64,000 bases of DNA, taken from positions 62,001 to 126,000 of the forward strand of contig JAKJER010000004.1 of the NCBI GenBank assembly GCA_022705325.1, read 5' to 3'. The translations under genes were made by a program, and so were the position numbers. The notes beneath the pieces are model-generated. The model made no database searches. It was not told where the DNA came from and saw only the letters and a list, made by a program, of their open reading frames with translations. Every line of letters begins with the position of its first letter. Position 1 is the first letter of the stretch. Positions 16,575-26,310 of the stretch are shown here, in pieces. The DNA is from Planctomycetota bacterium (lineage in GTDB: Bacteria > Planctomycetota > Phycisphaerae > SM23-33).

Positions 16575-17984
16575 ATGGCTGCCCGATCGTTCGCCGTGCT
16601 GATGCTCGTTGTCGCCGTTCTTCCCGCCGCCGCCCAGGGGCCGGCCAAGCCGATCGCCCTGCACCCGGACAATCCGCACTACCTGCTGTGGCGGGGCAAG
16701 CCGACGGTGCTGATTACCAGCGGCGAGCACTATGGGGCTGTGCTGAACGGCGAGTTCGACTACGTTCGCTACCTCGACGAACTGAAGCGCTGCGGGCTGA
16801 ACCTCACGCGGACTTTCAGCGGCACGTACTGCGAAAACCCGCAGGCGTTCAACATCACCCACAACACGCTCGCCCCGGCCGAGGGCAAGTTCCTCAGCCC
16901 GTGGGTCCGCAGCGACACGCCGGGCTACATCAACGGGGGCAACAAGTTCGACCTGACGAAGTTCGCCCCAGCCTACTTCACGCGGCTCAAGGACTTCCTG
17001 GCCCAGGCGTCGAAACGCGGGGTGGTGGTCGAGCTGGTGCTGTTCTGCCCCATGTACAACGAGGACATGTGGAAGCGCAGCCCGATGAACGTGATCAACA
17101 ACGTCAACGGCATCGGCCAGCTCAAGCGGACCGAGCCGCTCACGCTGAACAACGGCAAGCTGCTGGAGGTGCAGCTTGCCCTGGTCCGCAAGGTCGTCAC
17201 CGAGTGCAACGAGTTCGACAACCTCTACTACGAGATCTGCAACGAGCCGTACTTCGGCGGGGTGACGCTGGAGTGGCAGCACAAGGTCGCCGAGTGCATC
17301 GTCGAGACGGAGAAGTCGCTGCCCGACCGCCATCTCATCGCCCAGAACATCGCCAACAAGGGCGCCAAGATCAAGGACCCGCACCCGGCGGTGTCGATCT
17401 TCAACTTCCACTACGCTACCCCGCCGACGACCGTGGCCGACAACTGGCAGCTCAACCGCGTGCTGGGCGACGACGAGACCGGCTTCAAGGGCACCGCCGA
17501 CTGGCACTACCACATGGAGGCGTGGGAGTTCCTGCTGGCCGGCGGGGCGATCTACAGCAACCTGGACTACTCGTTCACGGCGGCCCAGCCGGACGGCACG
17601 TTCTTCCCCCTGCCCGCCAAGCAGCCCGGCGGAGGTGGGCGCGACCTGCGGGCACAACTGAAGATACTCAAAGACTTTATCGAGAGCTTCGACTTCGTCC
17701 GTATGTCGCCCGACAAGTCCGTCGTCGTCGCCGGCGTGCCGGACAAGGGGGCCGCATGGTGCCTGGCCGAAAAGGGCAAGGCCTACGCGATCTATGTCCG
17801 CGGGGCGGGGCCGGCCAAGCTCGTGCTGGACATCCCGCCCGGGCGGTACAAGGCCCAGTGGCTCAACACCTGGACGGGCAAGATCGACAAGTCCCAGGCC
17901 CTCGACCACAAGGGCGGCAAGGCGACCCTTGAGTCGCCCGCGTTCAAGCAGGACGTGGCGTTGCGGATGGTGCGGTCCCAATAG
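16575..17984 (+). CDS. Exported clan GH-A-like glycosidase with C-terminal collagen-binding-like domain
   Basis: A 469-residue protein with ribosome site AGGAGA before ATG 16575 and a signal peptide ending near AQG at residue 22. The body reads like a (beta/alpha)8 hydrolase of clan GH-A. It has HYLLWRGKPTVLITSGEHYG at the N-terminus, DELKRCGLNLTRTFSG, and YYEICNEPY, where E224 of the NEP motif is the usual acid/base. The nucleophile is less clear; a region with HMEAWEFLLAGG comes later. The last 90 residues (AIYVRGAGPAKLVLDIPPG, YKAQWLNTWTG) resemble the domain Pfam names as a putative collagen-binding domain that often trails such hydrolases. Substrate is unknown; a plant or algal polysaccharide is likely from context. 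It is followed after 41 bp by the SGNH hydrolase gene. Confidence 0.78.
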   Translation: MAARSFAVLMLVVAVLPAAAQGPAKPIALHPDNPHYLLWRGKPTVLITSGEHYGAVLNGEFDYVRYLDELKRCGLNLTRTFSGTYCENPQAFNITHNTLAPAEGKFLSPWVRSDTPGYINGGNKFDLTKFAPAYFTRLKDFLAQASKRGVVVELVLFCPMYNEDMWKRSPMNVINNVNGIGQLKRTEPLTLNNGKLLEVQLALVRKVVTECNEFDNLYYEICNEPYFGGVTLEWQHKVAECIVETEKSLPDRHLIAQNIANKGAKIKDPHPAVSIFNFHYATPPTTVADNWQLNRVLGDDETGFKGTADWHYHMEAWEFLLAGGAIYSNLDYSFTAAQPDGTFFPLPAKQPGGGGRDLRAQLKILKDFIESFDFVRMSPDKSVVVAGVPDKGAAWCLAEKGKAYAIYVRGAGPAKLVLDIPPGRYKAQWLNTWTGKIDKSQALDHKGGKATLESPAFKQDVALRMVRSQ

Positions 17985-18025
17985 AGGTCGCTGCCCTGTT
18001 CTTCAACGAACCGAAAAGGAAAGTG

Positions 18026-18778
18026 ATGATGCGACGATTCGGTCTTCTCCTGGCGGCTCTCTTGGTTTCTTCCGCGGTCGCCCCGGCGCGGACGGCACAA
18101 GGCGCCGAAACTGCGACCGACACAGTGGCCAAGCCGTGCGCGGCAGCCACGCCGGCGCCCAACCCGTGGACCAAGAGGTGCCCCCCGGGCTGGTGGGCGA
18201 AACGGCACGAGGAGATTCTGGCGGCTCCTGAACGCAAAGAGGCGCAGGTTGTCTTCATCGGCGACTCCATTACGGACGGCTGGGATGCCAAGGGAGCTGG
18301 CCTGAGCGTCTGGGAGAAGGAATACGTGCCGCTGAAGGCGCTGAACCTGGGCATCAACTGCGACAGCACGCAGCACGTGCTCTGGCGGCTGGATCATGGC
18401 GAGGTGGACGGCCTGGCGAAGCTCAAGGTGGCCGTCGTCGTGATCGGCGTCAATAACAAGGGCATCAACCGCCACAAGGCCGAGGACGTTGCAGAGGGCA
18501 TCAAGGCCATCTGCGAGAGGCTCAAGCAGAAGGCGCCGCAGGCCAGGATCCTGCTGCTGGGCATCTTTCCACGCTTCTTCGGGAAGGACAACAACGACGA
18601 CGTGAACGGGATTATCTCCAAGCTGGACGACGGCAAACAGGTGTTCTATCTGAACATCAACGACGCCCTGTTGAAGACAGAAGGCGCCATTGCCGACCGC
18701 GTGGGGCACCTGACCGAAAAAGGGTACGAGGTCTGGGCCGAGCAGATTCGCCCGACACTCCGGAAACTGATGAAGTGA
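18026..18778 (+). CDS. Exported SGNH/GDSL-family esterase
   Basis: A 250-residue protein with AAAAGGA just upstream of adjacent GTG/ATG/ATG codons at 18023-18031; I take 18026. A signal peptide (LLLAALLVSSAVAPARTA) precedes the SGNH fold. Block I is VVFIGDSITDGW, with the nucleophile Ser; the oxyanion Gly/Asn block is VVIGVNN; the C-terminal His block is ADRVGHLTEKGYEVWAEQI. The last block normally has Asp two residues before His plus a spacer (DGLHLT-type); here D and H are one residue further apart, which is unusual. Related proteins are acetylesterases acting on sugars (PAF-acetylhydrolase-like). The gene lies 41 bp after the glycosidase, so deacetylation of the same polysaccharide is a reasonable inference. 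Confidence 0.85.
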   Translation: MMRRFGLLLAALLVSSAVAPARTAQGAETATDTVAKPCAAATPAPNPWTKRCPPGWWAKRHEEILAAPERKEAQVVFIGDSITDGWDAKGAGLSVWEKEYVPLKALNLGINCDSTQHVLWRLDHGEVDGLAKLKVAVVVIGVNNKGINRHKAEDVAEGIKAICERLKQKAPQARILLLGIFPRFFGKDNNDDVNGIISKLDDGKQVFYLNINDALLKTEGAIADRVGHLTEKGYEVWAEQIRPTLRKLMK

Positions 18779-18781
18779 ATG

Positions 18782-18846
18782 CCGCGGAGCGGCGCCTTGA
18801 CGTTGCTGCGCCTGCGGCGTCATCCGAACAAGGCGCCGCTTCGCGG
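18782..18846. terminator. 18-bp hairpin between convergent genes
   Basis: CCGCGGAGCGGCGCCTTG at 18782-18799 and its complement at 18829-18846 match at 17 of 18 positions, with a 29-nt loop. It starts 4 bp after the SGNH stop and lies between convergent genes. There is no T-tract, so termination strength is uncertain. Confidence 0.55.
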
Positions 18847-18878
18847 CTGACCAACAGCCACCGACGAGCAGCCGCCAA

Positions 18879-18922
18879 CCGCCAGCCAACCCCCAGCCAA
18901 CCACCAGCCAACCGCCAGCCAA
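18879..18922. repeat. 11-bp tandem repeat, four copies
   Basis: Four head-to-tail units of CCNCCAGCCAA (third base G, C, A, G) at 18879-18889, 18890-18900, 18901-18911 and 18912-18922, followed by degenerate AACCA-rich sequence up to the stop of the lyase-like gene at 18961. It sits between two convergent genes and has no coding role that I can see. Confidence 0.85.
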
Positions 18923-18960
18923 CCACAAGCAAGCAGCAACCAACATCCATCAACCATCAA

Positions 18961-20730
18961 CTACTTCCCGAGCACCATCCGCTTGCCGTCCCAGCCGACG
19001 GTCTGCTGACCCACGACGATCTTGTCGCCTTCGACCTTGGGCTGCGGCGCCGGGCCCTTGGTCAGGAAGAGAAAGCTGAACTTCTGCCCGCCCGCTTCAA
19101 GGGTCGTGCCCTTACCGGCGGCGGGGCCGGCCTGGACGATCATGCCGTCGGCCCCGCTGGCGCGGGAAAAGTCGATCGCCAGGCCGCCTCCGTCGCCGGT
19201 GGACAACACGGTCGAGCCGTCCGCCTTCGGGGCGTATTCGCCGACGAACCCGCCGCGGATGTTGCCCCAGGTCATCTTCTTGCCCATCGCGAAGATCGTC
19301 AGGCTGCCCTCGCCCCGGGCCCCCATGTTGCCCTTGGACGCGCGGGTCAGGATCGAGATCACGATGTCGTCCTGGTCCTGCCAGCGGTTGCGCCAGGCGT
19401 AGAAGTGCCACTTCGTGTCGCGACAGGCGTGGGGCAGGACCCGGTCGGGGTCCTTCTCCTGCCCGCCCATCGGCCAGTTGGCCAGCGACAGAATCGTGTG
19501 ATGCGGGTAGGGCGTGGCGGCGTCCAGCGGCGTCTGGTTCTTGTCGTCCACCTCTCGCAAGTGGCGGTTGTAGAACCACAGCATCGCGGAGCGCTGGTCG
19601 TCGTTGCAGACGCCCATGGCGATGGAGAAGTAGCCGCCGCCGCTCTTGTCGTGGCGGGCCCAGATGTTGTGCGGGTATCCCCCGCGCCCGGGGAAGTCCA
19701 TCTTGCCGCCCCCGCGCGGCACAGTCAGGAAGAACCACTTCAGGGCCATCCACTGGGCGTTCGGGCGAGGAGAGACGAAGTCCAGCCCGGCGGCGGTCCG
19801 CCAGGCCTGCAAGGCGGGCAGGAAGACGATGTGCGACGACATCGAGCCCGTGCCGTCGCCCTCGGCGAAGAACCCGCCGTCGCCGAAGCCCTGCGTCATG
19901 TTGATGATCATGGAGGTGCGGCTGGCCTCGATCAGCGGGGCGATCCTGGACATGTCCACCCCCGGATCGTCGCGGATCGCCAGCAACGCCATCGCCGCCC
20001 CGCCCACCTCCATGCCCCAGTGGTTGGAGCCGGGGTGCTGGCGGTCGCCGCGGGTCAATTCCGGAAGGCTGCACCACTGGCCCTCGTTGTAGTCAGCCAG
20101 GGCGGCGGCGATCTTGCGGCGGTAGGCCTCGTCCCACCCGTCGTAGCACAGATCGTAGCCCAGGGCGGTCCAGCCCAGCGACGGCCCGGCCCGCAGCGCC
20201 CCGTACGGCGCCCGAAAGGAGTACCGCTGGTCGCGGTCGCGCTGACCCTCGAGGGCCAGGTCCATGCACTTTCGCCCCAGGTCGGCGTACTTCTTGTCCT
20301 CGGTCAGCAGGTAGAGCAGCCCGTAGCCGGCCGCGTGGCTCATGGTATACATGCCGGGCGGGGAGTCGGCGTGCGGGCCCGCGCCGTCCTTGTTGACCGG
20401 GCCCTTGGCGCCGAAACGCTGCGGCATGGTCTCGCCGTCGCCGCCGTTGAGCTGGATTCGCAGGCGGCGGATAAGGGCCTGGCCCTCGGCGGTCCTGGCC
20501 CGCGCGCGAAGGGCTGGCAGGTCGCTCCTGCGGAACAGCAGGCGGGGGTGCTCCTCGCCCCGAGGCGGCACGTGGCCCTTGACCTGGATGGGCCAGCCCG
20601 CCAGGTCCTCGGGCGTGGGCTTGGCGGCCTTGCCCCAGGCAGCCGACGGAGCAACTCCCAACAGTACGCTCAGGACATACCCGGCCAAGACCAGCCCGCC
20701 TCGGCGGGCACGTGGGTGCATGTCTGACAT
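18961..20730 (-). CDS. Exported heparinase/alginate-lyase-like protein
   Basis: A 589-residue protein starting at 20730 (AGGAG 9 nt upstream; a second ATG lies at 20721) with a signal peptide of about 33 residues (GLVLAGYVLSVLLGV). The N-terminal half is alpha-helical and toroid-like: HPRLLFRRSDLPALRARA is the usual entry motif of heparinase II/III and alginate-lyase-type proteins, followed by GLLYLLTEDKKYAD and GWTALGYDLCYDGWDE. A SNHWGMEVGGAAMALLA segment has the Asn/His typical of the active-site cleft in this fold. The C-terminal part looks like a beta-sandwich. Acidic polysaccharide cleavage by beta-elimination is likely but the family cannot be fixed from sequence reading alone. It is divergent from the giant repeat protein at 20956. 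Confidence 0.7.
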   Translation of the reverse strand: MSDMHPRARRGGLVLAGYVLSVLLGVAPSAAWGKAAKPTPEDLAGWPIQVKGHVPPRGEEHPRLLFRRSDLPALRARARTAEGQALIRRLRIQLNGGDGETMPQRFGAKGPVNKDGAGPHADSPPGMYTMSHAAGYGLLYLLTEDKKYADLGRKCMDLALEGQRDRDQRYSFRAPYGALRAGPSLGWTALGYDLCYDGWDEAYRRKIAAALADYNEGQWCSLPELTRGDRQHPGSNHWGMEVGGAAMALLAIRDDPGVDMSRIAPLIEASRTSMIINMTQGFGDGGFFAEGDGTGSMSSHIVFLPALQAWRTAAGLDFVSPRPNAQWMALKWFFLTVPRGGGKMDFPGRGGYPHNIWARHDKSGGGYFSIAMGVCNDDQRSAMLWFYNRHLREVDDKNQTPLDAATPYPHHTILSLANWPMGGQEKDPDRVLPHACRDTKWHFYAWRNRWQDQDDIVISILTRASKGNMGARGEGSLTIFAMGKKMTWGNIRGGFVGEYAPKADGSTVLSTGDGGGLAIDFSRASGADGMIVQAGPAAGKGTTLEAGGQKFSFLFLTKGPAPQPKVEGDKIVVGQQTVGWDGKRMVLGK

Positions 20731-20955
20731 GGCGGCGTCTCCTGGATCGGAACTCGTTGGCTATTCTACGCGGCAGGCTCGGCCCGGGACAGGGCGAATC
20801 TCGCATGCCGCGGCCGCGAATGGGACTGGACACAAATGCCCATGCGCGGTAGGATCCCGTACTGGTTCAGCCGGTGCTGGATGCCCATGTCTGCCGCAGG
20901 GCAAGCCGGTCCTGGAAGAAGAGGATCCAGACTCGCGTAAGAAGAGGAGAGTTCT

Positions 20956-23900
20956 ATGTCACGTGACGCCATCCTTTCGCTTATCTGCTGTGTACTGCTG
21001 GCTTTGGGAGTTCCCGCCCTGGCGGAGACGTGGAACGGTGGCGGGGGGGATGACAACTGGACGACGGGCGGCAACTGGGTGGGAGGAGTTGCCCCGGCCA
21101 GTTCCAACACGACCGACACCATCCTCGCGGGCACAACTCGACTGACGCCGGTGGTGGACACCAACAACCCCTGGGTGCTGCACTCGCTGACGTTCAACAG
21201 CGGCTCGGGCGCGTTCAGCCTGAGCGGCAACCCGTTGGACTTCACGGCCGGGGGGAACATCATCGTCAACAGCAGTTCCACCACGCAGACCATCGGCAAT
21301 GAGGTTCGCGTGGGCGCGTCGGCTGGGACGATCAACGCGGCCAGCGGGGCCTTGGTGTTCAACGGCCCGATGGTCGTCACCGGCACGCCGTTCTTCCGCG
21401 GCGGGCAGGCGGTCACCATCAATGGCCTGATCAGCGGCACGGGGGGGATCAGCCGGACGGACTCGGGCACGTTGACCCTGTCCAACAACGCCAACAACTT
21501 CACGGGCAACGTGCTGGTGGCCCACGGGGTGCTCAACGTGGGCACCATCGCCGATTCCGGCGTGGCCTGTGCCCTGGGCGCGGGCAACACCATCACGCTG
21601 GCCCAGAAGACGTACGGCTCAGCCGACACGGGCACGCTGCGCTACACGGGCGGGTCGGCCTCCACCAACCGCACGATCGTGATGCAGAGCGATTCGGTCG
21701 CGGGCGATCCGACCATCGAGGTGACGACCGCGGGCACAACGCTGACGTTCAACGGGAACTTCCAGTACTCCTCCGGTTCGACCGATGGGCGCTGGTTCCT
21801 CAAGGGCGCCGGTGACGGCGTGATCAACGGAAACATCACGACCACGGGCGCGGCCCTGTACAAGCAGGGCGCCGGCACGTGGACGCTCAACGGGGCCAAC
21901 ACGTACACCGGTACGACGGTGCTGGACCAGGGCGTGCTGATCCTGGGCTCGACCGGCGGGCCGGCCATCGTGGGTGCCGTCCAGATGGGCGCGGGCAACA
22001 CGAACCAGCCGCACCTGCGGATGGCGGCGGCCGACCAGTTCGGACCGGGCGTGGTCATGAGCGGGGGCAACGGCACGAACAACTACGCCCGCTTCGACCT
22101 CCAGGGCTTTAACCAGACGCTGGCCGGGCTGGTCAGCACGAACAACGCGCTGGTGGTGCAGAACGAGCGGTACGGCGGCGGGGGGACGTCGTCGGCCGCC
22201 ACGCTGACGCTGAACGGCGCCGGGACGTACAGCCACACGGGCTACCTGCGGGACGAGGACGACGGCGGGCGCACCTATCAGTTATCGATCGTGAAGGAGG
22301 GCACGGGCACCCAGACGTTCAGCGGCGGCTACATCAACTACTGGGGCTCGACCACCGTCAACGAAGGCAGGCTCGTCTTCCAGAACACCACCGCCATGGC
22401 CAACGGTTCGTCCACGGCCTCGTTCGACATCGGCCCCAACGGGATCCTGGAGTTCAACGGCGCGCAGAACATCGGCTCCAGCGCGGCCGGGAACACCACG
22501 TTCACCGGGACCGGCACGCTGCTCAAGACCGGCACGGGCATGCTCGCGCTGGGCAACCAGGGCAACAACACGTTCAAGGTCAACCTGAACATGACCGGGG
22601 GGCTGATCGACATCCAGGGAGGTTCGATCCGCAACGGCGGCTGGCAGGGCGGCGTGTGGACCAACAACAAGGCGTCCATGAACATTGCCTCCGGGGCGAC
22701 GTTCGACATCTGGGACGGGCAGGCCGTCACCATCGACGCCCTGACCGGCGACGGGCGGGTGGACAAGGGCCACGCCACCGGCAGCACGATGGTGCTTAAC
22801 GTGGGCGTCAATGGCGGCTCGGGCGATTTCAGCGGACAGTTCACCAACAGCTCCGGCGCGGGCGCCATCTCGCTGGTGAAAACCGGCTCGGGCACGCAGA
22901 CGCTGAGCGGCACGGCGGACAACGTCGGCCTGGCCGTGACGGCCAATGCCGGCACGCTGATCCTGGCCAAGGCCAGCAGCGCTGGCGTCCACGCGGTGGG
23001 CGGGGGCGGGCTGACCGTGGGCGGCGGGACAGTGCAACTCGGCGGCACGGGCGGCGACCAGATCCTGGACGGCGCCCGCGTGACCGTCAACAGCGGCACG
23101 CTGGACATGGCGGGCCTGAGCGAGACGGTGAAGTACCTGGCCGGCTCGGGCGGGTCGGTGTCCAACTCGGGCGCGACCCAGAGCGTGCTGACGCTGAACC
23201 AGGCCAACTGCGGCGGGCAGACCTACAGCGGCACGATCGACGGCGACGTCCGCTTGGTGGTCCAGCACTCGACCGCCAAGAACAGCGACGTCCAGACCCT
23301 GACCGGGGCCAACACCTTTGCAGGCGGGCTGGTGATCGACAACGGGCACGTGCGCATCAACGCCGCCACCAACCTCGGGGCCGTTCCGGGCTCCCTGGAT
23401 CCGGACAACATCACGCTGACCAACGCCGGCGTGCTCCAGAACAACAACACCGACCCGGTGCTGGATGCCAACCGGGGCATCACCCTGGGCGCCGGCGGCG
23501 GGCAGATCTGGGCGGGCTGGAGCAAGTCCTTTACCGTCAACGGACCCATCACCGGCTCGGGCAGCCTGATCAAGGCCGACAGCGGCACGGTGCTCCTGAC
23601 CAACACCGCCAGCGACTACTCGGGCGGCACGACGGTCACCGCCGGCCTGCTGAGGGCCTCGGACCGGACCATCGGCGCCGGCGGGCTGACGCTCCAGAGC
23701 GGCGGGATACTCTTTAACGTCAGCGGCAGCGGCGGCGGGGCCTCCTACTACGACAACGATTTCGGCAAGGCGGTCACGCTGGGCGCCGGCGGGGGCGGCT
23801 TCCGCTCGGGCTGGGGCGCGATGACCCTCAGCGGGCCGATCTCCGGCGTGGGGTCCTTCACCATCGTTAACGACGGCGTCATTACCGTGTCCAACACCGC

Positions 23901-26187
23901 CAACAGCTACGACGGCAACACGACCATCGGGGCGGGCGGCTCGGGCAACAACGCCACCATCCAACTCGGCGCGTCGGAAGTGATTCCTCACGGCGCGGGC
24001 AAGGGCAATCTGGTATTCAACGCCAGCAGCGGCGGGACGGCCACCTTCAACCTGGCCGGGTACACCGAGACGATCAACGGCTTGTCCAGCGGCGGGTCAG
24101 GCGCCTGCGTGATCAACAACTCCACCGGCAACGGCCTGTTGCGGGTGGGGGCCAACGACGCCAACGGCAGCTTCGCGGGCACCATCCAGAACAGCGGCGG
24201 GACGTTGGCCGTGGTCAAGATCGGGACCGGCACGCTCACCCTCAGCGGGGCCAACAGCTACACCGGCGGCACGACCATCGAGGATGGCACGCTGGTGCTG
24301 GGGCGGGCTAACGCCCTGAGCACGAGCACGGCCGCGAGCATGACCATCCAGGCCGACGGCGTGCTGGACCTCGGCGGCTTCGGCCAGCAGATCAACGGGC
24401 ACATCACCGGCACGGGAACGATCACCAACAACGGCGCGTCTCCTGCGGGGCTGGTCTTCGGGCAGGACGGGGCGGACACCGTGTTCAACGGTGTGATTGC
24501 GGACGGGACGTCACAGGTCTCCCTCAGCAAGGGCTGGAGCAAGACCTACACGCTGGGCGGCGATGCCTCCAACACCTACACCGGCAACACCAGCATCAAC
24601 AACGGCTCCCTGGTGCTGGCCAAGACCGTCGGAAACGCCATCGGGGGCAACCTCGACATCGGAGGCGGGGGCGACTACAACAACATGTTCGTCACCCTGT
24701 CAGGCAAGGGCGAGCAGATCGCCGACACGGGCGTGGTGACCTTCAACCCGGGCTCCAGCCACAACAGCTACCTCAAGCTGATGGGCTTCGACGAGACCGT
24801 CGCGGGCATCAATGACTCCACCGGGCGGGGCGTGATCGAGGTGGTCGAGGGCGAGAACGTCGGTTCGGCCGGTTCGACGCTGATCCTCGGCGGGGGCGGG
24901 ACCTACAGCTACAACGGGTACATGCGCGACCGGTGGAACGGGACCAGCGGGGCGCTGTCGCTGAGCAAGACCGGCAGCGGAACGCAGACGTTGGCCGGCG
25001 GCAACATCACGTACACCGGCGAGACCTCGGTGACAGGCGGGCGGCTCGTTATCACCAGCCCACACACCTTCCAGAGCGCCTTGACCACGGTCGGGTCCGG
25101 AGCGGTCGTGGAACTCCAAGCTTCCGGCAACGGGGATCTCCGCGGCAACACCGCCTACGCGGGCGATGGTCTGCTCCTGAAGACCGGGACCGGGTCCCTC
25201 AAGTGCGGCGTGTCGGCGGGCACCCTTACGGCCAACCTCTCGCCCGGCGGCGTACTCGATGTGCAGGAGGGCGACCTGAACATCGGCTGGGCCAAGGGCT
25301 TCCAGGCGAACAATTACGGCGGGCTGAACATCGCGGGCGGGGCGTCGTATCACATCTCCGACGCCGCCGTCCAGGCGGACTGGCTGACCGGCAGCGGGAT
25401 ATTTAACAATGCCTACAACAACTCTTGGCCGGTCCTGACCATCGGTGTGGCCGGCACGGTGGACAACGCCGCCTACGGCGTGAGCGGAAACACCGCAACC
25501 TTCAGCGGCACTCTCGGCGGAGCGGAAGTCTACAACGGCGTGAGCGTCAATTCCTTCAACGTCGTCAAGACCGGCGGCGGCACGCAGGTCTTCGAGGGCA
25601 ACGGCATCCTTTATACCGGCACGACCGGCGTTAACGGCGGGACGCTGCTGGTCAACGGCACGCACAGCGGCGGCGGGATGTACACGGTCGAAGACCAGGC
25701 CACCTTGGGCGGAAACGGGACGATCACCGCCCCGGTCACCGTGAAGACCGGGGGACACATCGCCCCCGGCACGAGCCCCGGCACGCTGGCGGTTGGCGCC
25801 CTGATTCTCCAGCCGGATTCGTTCTTCGACGTCGAGATGTCCCCCGCCGCCTGGGACCTGCTCGTGACCGGGACGGTCAGGCCCATCCTCGGCGGGGCCG
25901 AACTGAACCTGGACATCCTGTCCTCCTTCAGCCACTACCAGGGCAGCCAGTACATGATCCTCCAGAACGACTCCACCAACTCGATTGGCGGATTCTTCGC
26001 CGGGCTGGACGAAGGGGCCAGCATCGAGGTCGCCGGCGCCCAGTTCACCATCACCTACGAAGGCGGCACGGGCAATGACATCGTCCTGACGGCTGTGCCG
26101 GAACCCGCCTCCGCCGTGTTGCTGATGCTGGCGGTGCCGGCGGTCGCGGCGCGGGTGCGCCGACGCCTTCGCGGACGTCGCTCATAG
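20956..26187 (+). CDS. Giant beta-strand-repeat surface protein with PEP-CTERM anchor
   Basis: A 1743-residue protein with AGGAG before ATG 20956 and a 23-residue signal peptide (ILSLICCVLLALGVPALA). The N-terminus ETWNGGGGDDNWTTGGNW is a common start of such proteins. The body is Gly/Thr/Asn-rich and carries at least eight autotransporter-associated beta-strand repeats, for example LTLSGANSYTGGTTIEDGTL, TWTLNGANTYTGTTVLDQG and VLLTNTASDYSGGTTV, implying a long parallel beta-helix. There is no autotransporter barrel. Instead residues 1714-1743 are a PEP-CTERM sorting signal: VPEPAS, a hydrophobic helix, then a basic tail RVRRRLRGRRS, recognised in other bacteria by an exosortase that is not in this window. 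The tail almost equals that of the protein at 35697. Likely a secreted matrix or cell-surface structural protein. Confidence 0.9.
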   Translation: MSRDAILSLICCVLLALGVPALAETWNGGGGDDNWTTGGNWVGGVAPASSNTTDTILAGTTRLTPVVDTNNPWVLHSLTFNSGSGAFSLSGNPLDFTAGGNIIVNSSSTTQTIGNEVRVGASAGTINAASGALVFNGPMVVTGTPFFRGGQAVTINGLISGTGGISRTDSGTLTLSNNANNFTGNVLVAHGVLNVGTIADSGVACALGAGNTITLAQKTYGSADTGTLRYTGGSASTNRTIVMQSDSVAGDPTIEVTTAGTTLTFNGNFQYSSGSTDGRWFLKGAGDGVINGNITTTGAALYKQGAGTWTLNGANTYTGTTVLDQGVLILGSTGGPAIVGAVQMGAGNTNQPHLRMAAADQFGPGVVMSGGNGTNNYARFDLQGFNQTLAGLVSTNNALVVQNERYGGGGTSSAATLTLNGAGTYSHTGYLRDEDDGGRTYQLSIVKEGTGTQTFSGGYINYWGSTTVNEGRLVFQNTTAMANGSSTASFDIGPNGILEFNGAQNIGSSAAGNTTFTGTGTLLKTGTGMLALGNQGNNTFKVNLNMTGGLIDIQGGSIRNGGWQGGVWTNNKASMNIASGATFDIWDGQAVTIDALTGDGRVDKGHATGSTMVLNVGVNGGSGDFSGQFTNSSGAGAISLVKTGSGTQTLSGTADNVGLAVTANAGTLILAKASSAGVHAVGGGGLTVGGGTVQLGGTGGDQILDGARVTVNSGTLDMAGLSETVKYLAGSGGSVSNSGATQSVLTLNQANCGGQTYSGTIDGDVRLVVQHSTAKNSDVQTLTGANTFAGGLVIDNGHVRINAATNLGAVPGSLDPDNITLTNAGVLQNNNTDPVLDANRGITLGAGGGQIWAGWSKSFTVNGPITGSGSLIKADSGTVLLTNTASDYSGGTTVTAGLLRASDRTIGAGGLTLQSGGILFNVSGSGGGASYYDNDFGKAVTLGAGGGGFRSGWGAMTLSGPISGVGSFTIVNDGVITVSNTANSYDGNTTIGAGGSGNNATIQLGASEVIPHGAGKGNLVFNASSGGTATFNLAGYTETINGLSSGGSGACVINNSTGNGLLRVGANDANGSFAGTIQNSGGTLAVVKIGTGTLTLSGANSYTGGTTIEDGTLVLGRANALSTSTAASMTIQADGVLDLGGFGQQINGHITGTGTITNNGASPAGLVFGQDGADTVFNGVIADGTSQVSLSKGWSKTYTLGGDASNTYTGNTSINNGSLVLAKTVGNAIGGNLDIGGGGDYNNMFVTLSGKGEQIADTGVVTFNPGSSHNSYLKLMGFDETVAGINDSTGRGVIEVVEGENVGSAGSTLILGGGGTYSYNGYMRDRWNGTSGALSLSKTGSGTQTLAGGNITYTGETSVTGGRLVITSPHTFQSALTTVGSGAVVELQASGNGDLRGNTAYAGDGLLLKTGTGSLKCGVSAGTLTANLSPGGVLDVQEGDLNIGWAKGFQANNYGGLNIAGGASYHISDAAVQADWLTGSGIFNNAYNNSWPVLTIGVAGTVDNAAYGVSGNTATFSGTLGGAEVYNGVSVNSFNVVKTGGGTQVFEGNGILYTGTTGVNGGTLLVNGTHSGGGMYTVEDQATLGGNGTITAPVTVKTGGHIAPGTSPGTLAVGALILQPDSFFDVEMSPAAWDLLVTGTVRPILGGAELNLDILSSFSHYQGSQYMILQNDSTNSIGGFFAGLDEGASIEVAGAQFTITYEGGTGNDIVLTAVPEPASAVLLMLAVPAVAARVRRRLRGRRS

Positions 26188-26195
26188 ACTGTACG

Positions 26196-26269
26196 GGCCT
26201 TGCGGGTCCCGCAAGGCCTGACTTCGTGAAGAAGAAACGGGCGGCGGTCTCCGATGGACCGCCGCCCGT
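26196..26269. terminator. Two strong hairpins between convergent genes
   Basis: The first hairpin has arms 26196-26206 and 26208-26218 (GGCCTTGCGGG and its complement). The second is a perfect 13-bp stem, ACGGGCGGCGGTC (26237-26249) with its complement at 26257-26269 and a 7-nt loop. They lie between the stops of the giant repeat gene and the isomerase gene and probably terminate transcription from both sides. Confidence 0.75.
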
Positions 26270-26310
26270 TATCGTCTTGCTTTCCCGGCCTGGGTCTTTG
26301 CGCAGGCAGG

